Shown: piece by piece, positions 31,644 through 35,967 of the stretch
Position numbering within the stretch: position 1 is the stretch's first letter
Layout of the letters: each line of letters starts with the position of its first letter
NCBI RefSeq assembly: GCF_000717915.1
Contig: NZ_JOCX01000040.1
Location: 1-35,967, forward strand
Origin: Streptomyces sp. NRRL S-244
Lineage (GTDB): Bacteria > Actinomycetota > Actinomycetes > Streptomycetales > Streptomycetaceae
Direction: 5' to 3'
DNA: 35,967 bases
Program-made: the position numbers and the translations under genes
Notes under the pieces: model-generated
What the model was told of the DNA's origin: nothing
Databases searched by the model: none
The model's input: only the letters and a program-made list of their open reading frames with translations

Positions 31644-32795
31644 ATGACTGACAAGACCGCGGGCGGCGACGTCCGCCTCGCCGGGATCAGCAAGCACTAC
31701 GGCTCGTTCACCGCCGTGCACCCGCTGGATCTCACCATCCCCCAGGGCTCCTTCTTCGCCCTGCTCGGCGCCTCGGGCTGCGGGAAGACCACCACCCTGC
31801 GCATGATCGCCGGTCTGGAGGAGCCCTCCACCGGCACGGTCCACCTCGGCGACCGAGAGGTCACCCAGCTGCCGCCGTACAAGCGCCCGGTCAACACGGT
31901 GTTCCAGAGCTACGCGCTCTTCCCGCACCTGAACATCTACGAGAACGTGGCCTTCGGACTGCGCCGCCGCGGCATCAAGTCCGTCAAGAAGCAGGTCGAC
32001 GACATGCTGGAGCTGGTCGAGCTGGGCCAGTTCGCCCAGCGCAAGCCGCACCAGCTCTCCGGCGGCCAGCAGCAGCGCGTGGCGGTCGCCCGCGCGCTCA
32101 TCAACCACCCGCAGGTGCTCCTCCTCGACGAGCCCCTCGGCGCCCTCGACCTCAAGCTGCGCCGTCAGATGCAGCTGGAACTGAAGCGAATACAGACCGA
32201 GGTCGGCATCACCTTCGTGCACGTCACGCACGACCAGGAGGAGGCCATGACCATGGCCGACACGGTCGCCGTGATGAACGGGGGCCGCGTCGAGCAGCTG
32301 GGCGCCCCCGCCGAGCTGTACGAGAACCCGCGCACCACCTTCGTCGCCAACTTCCTCGGCACGTCCAACCTCATCGAGGCCGAGGTCCTGGAGGCGGGCT
32401 GCGCCGACGTGATGGTCAGCTCGGCCGGGACGAAGCTGCGGCTGCCCGCGGCCCGATGTTCGACCACGCCCAAGGCCGGCGGAAAGCTGCTGGTCGGGGT
32501 ACGCCCCGAGAAGATCTCCCTGGTCCACGCGGACGAGGAGGACACCATCGCGGCCGGCCGCAACAAGGTCCACGGCCGGATCGCGGACTCCTCCTTCATC
32601 GGGGTCTCCACCCAGTTCGTCATCGACAGCCCGGTCTGCCCGGAGCTGGAGGTGTACGTCCAGAACATCGAACGCGACGCCCGCCTGGCCCCCGGCGCCG
32701 AGGTCGTCCTGCACTGGAACCCCGAGCACACCTTCGGCCTCGACGCCGCTCAAGACATCGACGCCGGCATCGAGACGGTCGAGGAGGGCGCATGA
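31644..32795 (+). CDS. potA: Polyamine ABC transporter ATP-binding protein
   Basis: This 383-residue ATPase of the CUT1/PotA class has Walker [10 protein letters not shown] (42-50), signature LSGGQQQR (138-145), Walker B VLLLDEP (158-164), and H-loop THD (195-197). A C-terminal TOBE domain begins around residue 240 ([23 protein letters not shown]). In PotA this domain mediates feedback by intracellular polyamine. The stop overlaps the permease start (ATGA). ATG 31644 begins [20 protein letters not shown]; the longer upstream frame is non-coding. Confidence 0.93.
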   Translation: MTDKTAGGDVRLAGISKHYGSFTAVHPLDLTIPQGSFFALLGASGCGKTTTLRMIAGLEEPSTGTVHLGDREVTQLPPYKRPVNTVFQSYALFPHLNIYENVAFGLRRRGIKSVKKQVDDMLELVELGQFAQRKPHQLSGGQQQRVAVARALINHPQVLLLDEPLGALDLKLRRQMQLELKRIQTEVGITFVHVTHDQEEAMTMADTVAVMNGGRVEQLGAPAELYENPRTTFVANFLGTSNLIEAEVLEAGCADVMVSSAGTKLRLPAARCSTTPKAGGKLLVGVRPEKISLVHADEEDTIAAGRNKVHGRIADSSFIGVSTQFVIDSPVCPELEVYVQNIERDARLAPGAEVVLHWNPEHTFGLDAAQDIDAGIETVEEGA

Positions 32796-33721
32796 CCGCC
32801 ACCGCCGCGCCGCCACGGACCGAAGCCCCCGCCGAACCCCCGGTGCACAAGCCGTCCCTGCGCAAGCGGCTGATCCCGTACTGGCTGCTGCTCCCCGGCA
32901 TCCTGTGGCTGCTGGTGTTCTTCGTCCTGCCGATGATCTACCAGGCCTCCACCTCGGTGCAGACCGGCTCCCTCGAAGAGGGTTTCCAGGTCACCTGGCA
33001 CTTCCAGACGTACTGGGACGCCCTCACCGAGTACTACCCGCAGTTCCTGCGCTCCCTGCTCTACGCCGGCACCGCGACCGCGCTGTGCCTGCTGCTCGGG
33101 TACCCGCTGGCCTACCTCATCGCCTTCAAGGCGGGACGCTGGCGAAACCTTTTGCTGGTGCTGGTCATCGCCCCGTTCTTCACCAGCTTCCTGATCCGCA
33201 CCCTGGCCTGGAAGACGATCCTGGCCGACGGCGGCCCGGTGGTGGACCTCCTCAACACCCTGCACGTCCTGGACGTCACCAGCTGGCTCGGGATGACCCA
33301 GGGCGACCGGGTGCTGGCCACGCCGCTCGCGGTGGTCTGCGGTCTGACGTACAACTTCCTCCCCTTCATGATCCTGCCGCTCTACACCTCGCTGGAGCGC
33401 ATCGACACCCGCCTCCACGAGGCGGCCGGGGACCTGTACGCCCGCCCCGCCACCACCTTCCGGAAGGTGACCTTCCCGCTCTCGATGCCGGGCGTGGTCT
33501 CCGGGACCCTGCTCACCTTCATCCCCGCGAGCGGCGACTACGTCAACGCCGAACTGCTCGGCTCCACGGACACCCGGATGATCGGCAACGTCATCCAGTC
33601 GCAGTACCTGCGCATCCTCGATTACCCGACGGCCGCCGCGCTGTCCTTCATCCTCATGGCCATCGTGCTGATCATGGTCACCATCTACATCCGCCGAGCG
33701 GGGACGGAGGACCTGGTCTGA
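32792..33721 (+). CDS. potB: Polyamine ABC transporter permease, PotB-like
   Basis: The 309-residue permease has six membrane helices after a roughly 30-residue cytosolic N-terminus. It has the EAA contact loop HEAAGDLYARPATTFRKVTFPLSMPG near residue 210. The larger loop between helices 1 and 2 (about 35-85) is typical of PotB. It overlaps potA by 4 bases and potC by 1, so the set is translationally coupled. It pairs with PotC to form the translocation pore. Confidence 0.92.
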   Translation: MTATAAPPRTEAPAEPPVHKPSLRKRLIPYWLLLPGILWLLVFFVLPMIYQASTSVQTGSLEEGFQVTWHFQTYWDALTEYYPQFLRSLLYAGTATALCLLLGYPLAYLIAFKAGRWRNLLLVLVIAPFFTSFLIRTLAWKTILADGGPVVDLLNTLHVLDVTSWLGMTQGDRVLATPLAVVCGLTYNFLPFMILPLYTSLERIDTRLHEAAGDLYARPATTFRKVTFPLSMPGVVSGTLLTFIPASGDYVNAELLGSTDTRMIGNVIQSQYLRILDYPTAAALSFILMAIVLIMVTIYIRRAGTEDLV

Positions 33722-34515
33722 TGCGTTGGCTCCGGCGCAATCTCGTCGTCATCTTCGGCCTCGGCACGCTCGCGTACATGATCCTGCCGAACGTCGTCGT
33801 GACGGTCTTCTCCTTCAACAACCCCGCCGGGCGGTTCAACTACGCCTGGCAGGAGTTCTCGCTCGACGCCTGGAAGGACCCCTGCGGGGTCGCCGACCTG
33901 TGCGGATCGCTGTCCCTGTCGCTCCAGATCGCCGTGTGGGCCACCATCGGCGCCACCGTCCTCGGCACGGCCATCGCCTTCGCGCTCGTCCGCTACCGCT
34001 TCCGGGCGCGCGGCGCGGTCAACTCGCTGATCTTCCTGCCGATGGCCATGCCCGAGATCGTGATGGCCGCCTCGCTGCTCGCCCTCTTCCTCAACATGGG
34101 CATCCAGCTGGGCTTCTGGACGATCCTGATCGCCCACGTCATGTTCTGCCTCAGCTTCGTCGTCGCCGCCGTCAAGGCGCGCGTCCTGTCGATGGACCCG
34201 CGGCTGGAGGAGGCCGCCCGCGACCTCTACGCGGGCCCGGTGCAGACCTTCGTACGGGTCACGCTGCCGATCGCGGCGCCCGGTATCGCGGCCGGCGCAC
34301 TGCTCTCGTTCGCGCTCTCGTTCGACGACTTCATCATCACCAACTTCAACTCGGGCAACACCGTCACCTTCCCCATGTTCGTGTGGGGATCGGCTCAGCG
34401 CGGTACGCCTGTACAGATCAACGTCATCGGTACGGCGATGTTCGTCATCGCGGTGCTGGTGGTGCTCGTCGGCCAGATGGTCGGCAACCGCCGCAAGAAC
34501 GCACAGCCCAAGTAA
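33721..34515 (+). CDS. potC: Polyamine ABC transporter permease, PotC-like
   Basis: The 264-residue permease has six membrane helices and the EAA loop EEAARDLYAGPVQTFVRVTL near 160-180. The SFDDFIITNFNSG stretch near residue 202 is characteristic of PotC/PotI. The external loop between helix 1 and 2 carries two cysteines (DPCGVADLCGS) that could form a disulphide, not usual in enterobacterial PotC. The ATG shares one base with the potB stop. Confidence 0.92.
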   Translation: MRWLRRNLVVIFGLGTLAYMILPNVVVTVFSFNNPAGRFNYAWQEFSLDAWKDPCGVADLCGSLSLSLQIAVWATIGATVLGTAIAFALVRYRFRARGAVNSLIFLPMAMPEIVMAASLLALFLNMGIQLGFWTILIAHVMFCLSFVVAAVKARVLSMDPRLEEAARDLYAGPVQTFVRVTLPIAAPGIAAGALLSFALSFDDFIITNFNSGNTVTFPMFVWGSAQRGTPVQINVIGTAMFVIAVLVVLVGQMVGNRRKNAQPK

Positions 34516-34536
34516 CTCTGTAGGGAGTTGGAAGAC

Positions 34537-35955
34537 ATGGCCCCAGTCGCCATGCGAAGTGTTGCTCAATCCCTTTCCGAAGCACTGCCGGTCTCGTACT
34601 GGCTGGACGACCCCGGCAAGCCCGCCGCGCAGCCGGCGCTGACCTCCGACGAGGCCTGCGACCTGCTCGTCATCGGCGGCGGGTACAGCGGACTGTGGAC
34701 CGCGCTGATCGCCAAGGAGCGCGATCCCGCCCGGGACGTCGTCCTGATCGAGTCCAAGGAGGCGGGCTGGGCCGCCTCCGGCCGCAACGGCGGCTTCTGC
34801 GCCGCCTCCCTCACGCACGGCCTGGCCAACGGCATCGCCCGCTGGCCGGGCGAGCTCGCCAAGCTGGAGGAGATGGGCGCCCGCAACCTCGACGAGATCG
34901 AGGCGGCCATCGCCCGCTACGGCATCGACTGCGACTTCGAGCGCACCGGCGAGATCGACGTGGCCACCGAGCCCCACCAGGTCGAGGAGTTGCGCGAGCT
35001 CCACGAGGAGGCCGAGAAGCTGGGCCTCGCGGGCGGCTCGCGCTGGCTGGACCGCGAGGAGCTGCGCGCCGAGGTCGACTCGCCGACGTTCCTCGCGGGC
35101 CTGTGGGACACCGACGGCGTCGCCATGCTCAACCCGGCGAAGCTCGCCTGGGGCCTCAAGGAGGCCTGCCTGTCGCTGGGCGTGCGGATCTACGAGAACA
35201 CCCGCGGGCTGTCCCTGGCCTCCTCCGGCGCCGGGATGGCCGTACGCACCCCGTACGGGCGGATCTTCGCCCGGCGGGTGGCGCTCGGCACGAACATCTT
35301 CCCCTCGCTGGTCAAGCGGATCCGGCCGTTCACGGTGCCGGTCTACGACTACGCGCTGATGACCGAGCCGCTGAGCGCCGACCAGCTGAAGGCCATCGGC
35401 TGGCAGAACCGCCAGGGCCTGGGCGACAGCGCCAACCAGTTCCACTACTTCCGCATCACCCCGGAGAACCGCATCCTGTGGGGCGGCTACGACGCCATCT
35501 ACCCCTACCGCGGCAAGCTGGACTCCGAGTACGACCACCGCCCCGAGACGTACCTGAAGCTGGCGCAGCACTTCTTCACCGCGTTCCCGCAGCTGGAGGG
35601 CATCAAGTTCAGCCACGCATGGGGCGGGGCCATCGACACCTGCTCGCGCTTCTCGGCCTTCTTCGGCACCGCGCACGGCGGCAGGGTCGCCTACGCGGCC
35701 GGCTACACCGGGCTCGGGGTCGGCGCCACCCGCTTCGGCGCCGACGTGATGCTGGACCTGCTGGACGGGGCCCGCACCGAGCGGACCGAGCTGGAGATGG
35801 TGAAGTCCCGGCCGATGCCGTTCCCGCCCGAGCCCTTCGCCTGGACCGGAATCACGCTCACCAAGTGGTCCCTGGCCCGGGCGGACGCCCGCGGCGGCCG
35901 CCGCAACCTGTGGCTGAAGGTCATGGACAAGCTCGGCCTCGGCTTCGACAGCTGA
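34537..35955 (+). CDS. FAD-dependent amine oxidoreductase (PuuB-like, DAO fold)
   Basis: The 472-residue flavoenzyme has a DAO-family Rossmann motif GGGYSGLWTA (47-56), an acidic ribose-binding residue in VVLIES, and a C-terminal FAD-contacting segment YAAGYTGLGVGATRFGADV. It resembles gamma-glutamylputrescine oxidase PuuB and related amine oxidases, which make an aldehyde, ammonia and H2O2. No PuuA-type gamma-glutamylpolyamine synthetase is in the window, so a direct amine substrate is also possible. ATG 34537 is preferred over TTG 34528 because AGGGAG at 34522-34527 is then 9 nt away. It is the last gene of the PotABC operon visible here. Confidence 0.88.
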   Translation: MAPVAMRSVAQSLSEALPVSYWLDDPGKPAAQPALTSDEACDLLVIGGGYSGLWTALIAKERDPARDVVLIESKEAGWAASGRNGGFCAASLTHGLANGIARWPGELAKLEEMGARNLDEIEAAIARYGIDCDFERTGEIDVATEPHQVEELRELHEEAEKLGLAGGSRWLDREELRAEVDSPTFLAGLWDTDGVAMLNPAKLAWGLKEACLSLGVRIYENTRGLSLASSGAGMAVRTPYGRIFARRVALGTNIFPSLVKRIRPFTVPVYDYALMTEPLSADQLKAIGWQNRQGLGDSANQFHYFRITPENRILWGGYDAIYPYRGKLDSEYDHRPETYLKLAQHFFTAFPQLEGIKFSHAWGGAIDTCSRFSAFFGTAHGGRVAYAAGYTGLGVGATRFGADVMLDLLDGARTERTELEMVKSRPMPFPPEPFAWTGITLTKWSLARADARGGRRNLWLKVMDKLGLGFDS

Positions 35956-35967
35956 CCGGCCCCGCCC

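Noticed and set aside
29144..31693. An 849-codon open frame antisense to the second dehydrogenase and lipoprotein
   Set aside because: High-GC genes with G/C third positions create long antisense frames. The sense strand encodes well-conserved families with intact active sites; the antisense peptide has no recognisable domain.

Overview
The window reads as chromosomal DNA of a Streptomyces or close relative. GC content is very high, with third-position G/C bias. GTG and TTG starts occur, and several genes overlap by 1 to 4 bases. The left end carries the conserved actinobacterial block M23 peptidase / rpsB / tsf / pyrH / frr / cdsA / rlmN. I see no insertion sequence, prophage, CRISPR array or ordinary tRNA gene, so most of the window looks like core or long-resident DNA.

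Layout. (1) 25-6524: a divergent M23-family exported protein, then translation and envelope genes (S2, EF-Ts, UMP kinase, ribosome recycling factor, CDP-diglyceride synthase, RlmN) separated by strong hairpins. (2) 6555-10532: a TPP riboswitch followed by two long hairpins and a thiamin-type ABC importer (binding lipoprotein, fused double permease, ATPase). (3) 10579-14558, minus strand: an EamA/DMT-like membrane protein, a LOG-family protein, and a two-gene ABC exporter whose ATPase has degenerate motifs. (4) 14751-19511: first polyamine block, with an Lrp/AsnC regulator and class III aminotransferase diverging from a PatD-like aldehyde dehydrogenase and a PotD-like lipoprotein. (5) 19553-25864: a small membrane protein behind two palindromic operators, a serine hydrolase, a coupled run of futalosine-type deaminase, GDPD phosphodiesterase, histidine kinase and response regulator, and a DUF4190-type membrane protein. 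(6) 25893-28547, minus strand: NADAR protein, two tandem structured RNAs, and a Ro60/TROVE protein. (7) 28730-35955: second polyamine block (aldehyde dehydrogenase, binding lipoprotein, PotA, PotB, PotC, FAD amine oxidase).

The most notable object is in region 6. The 492-base gap between the NADAR and Ro60 genes has no credible protein gene. It encodes two RNAs of about 150 nt that fold alike. Each has a long terminal helix, a conserved asymmetric internal loop, a second helix, and then a circularly permuted tRNA-like module: the T arm comes first, then a hairpin-closed acceptor stem, then the D arm. This is the architecture of bacterial Y RNAs (YrlA), the RNA partners of Ro60. The two copies differ in helix sequence but keep the pairing, while the loops are conserved. 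A NADAR (ADP-ribose/NAD-related) gene sits where RtcB/RtcA genes sit in some enterobacterial Ro loci, so this may be an RNA-quality or RNA-damage system of unusual composition.

The two polyamine blocks appear to serve one pathway. PotABC plus two binding lipoproteins would import putrescine or related amines. The aminotransferase and FAD oxidase would make aminoaldehydes, and the two aldehyde dehydrogenases would oxidise these to GABA-type acids. An 8-base motif (ACGGAATC) is shared by the promoter regions of both blocks and could be a common operator.
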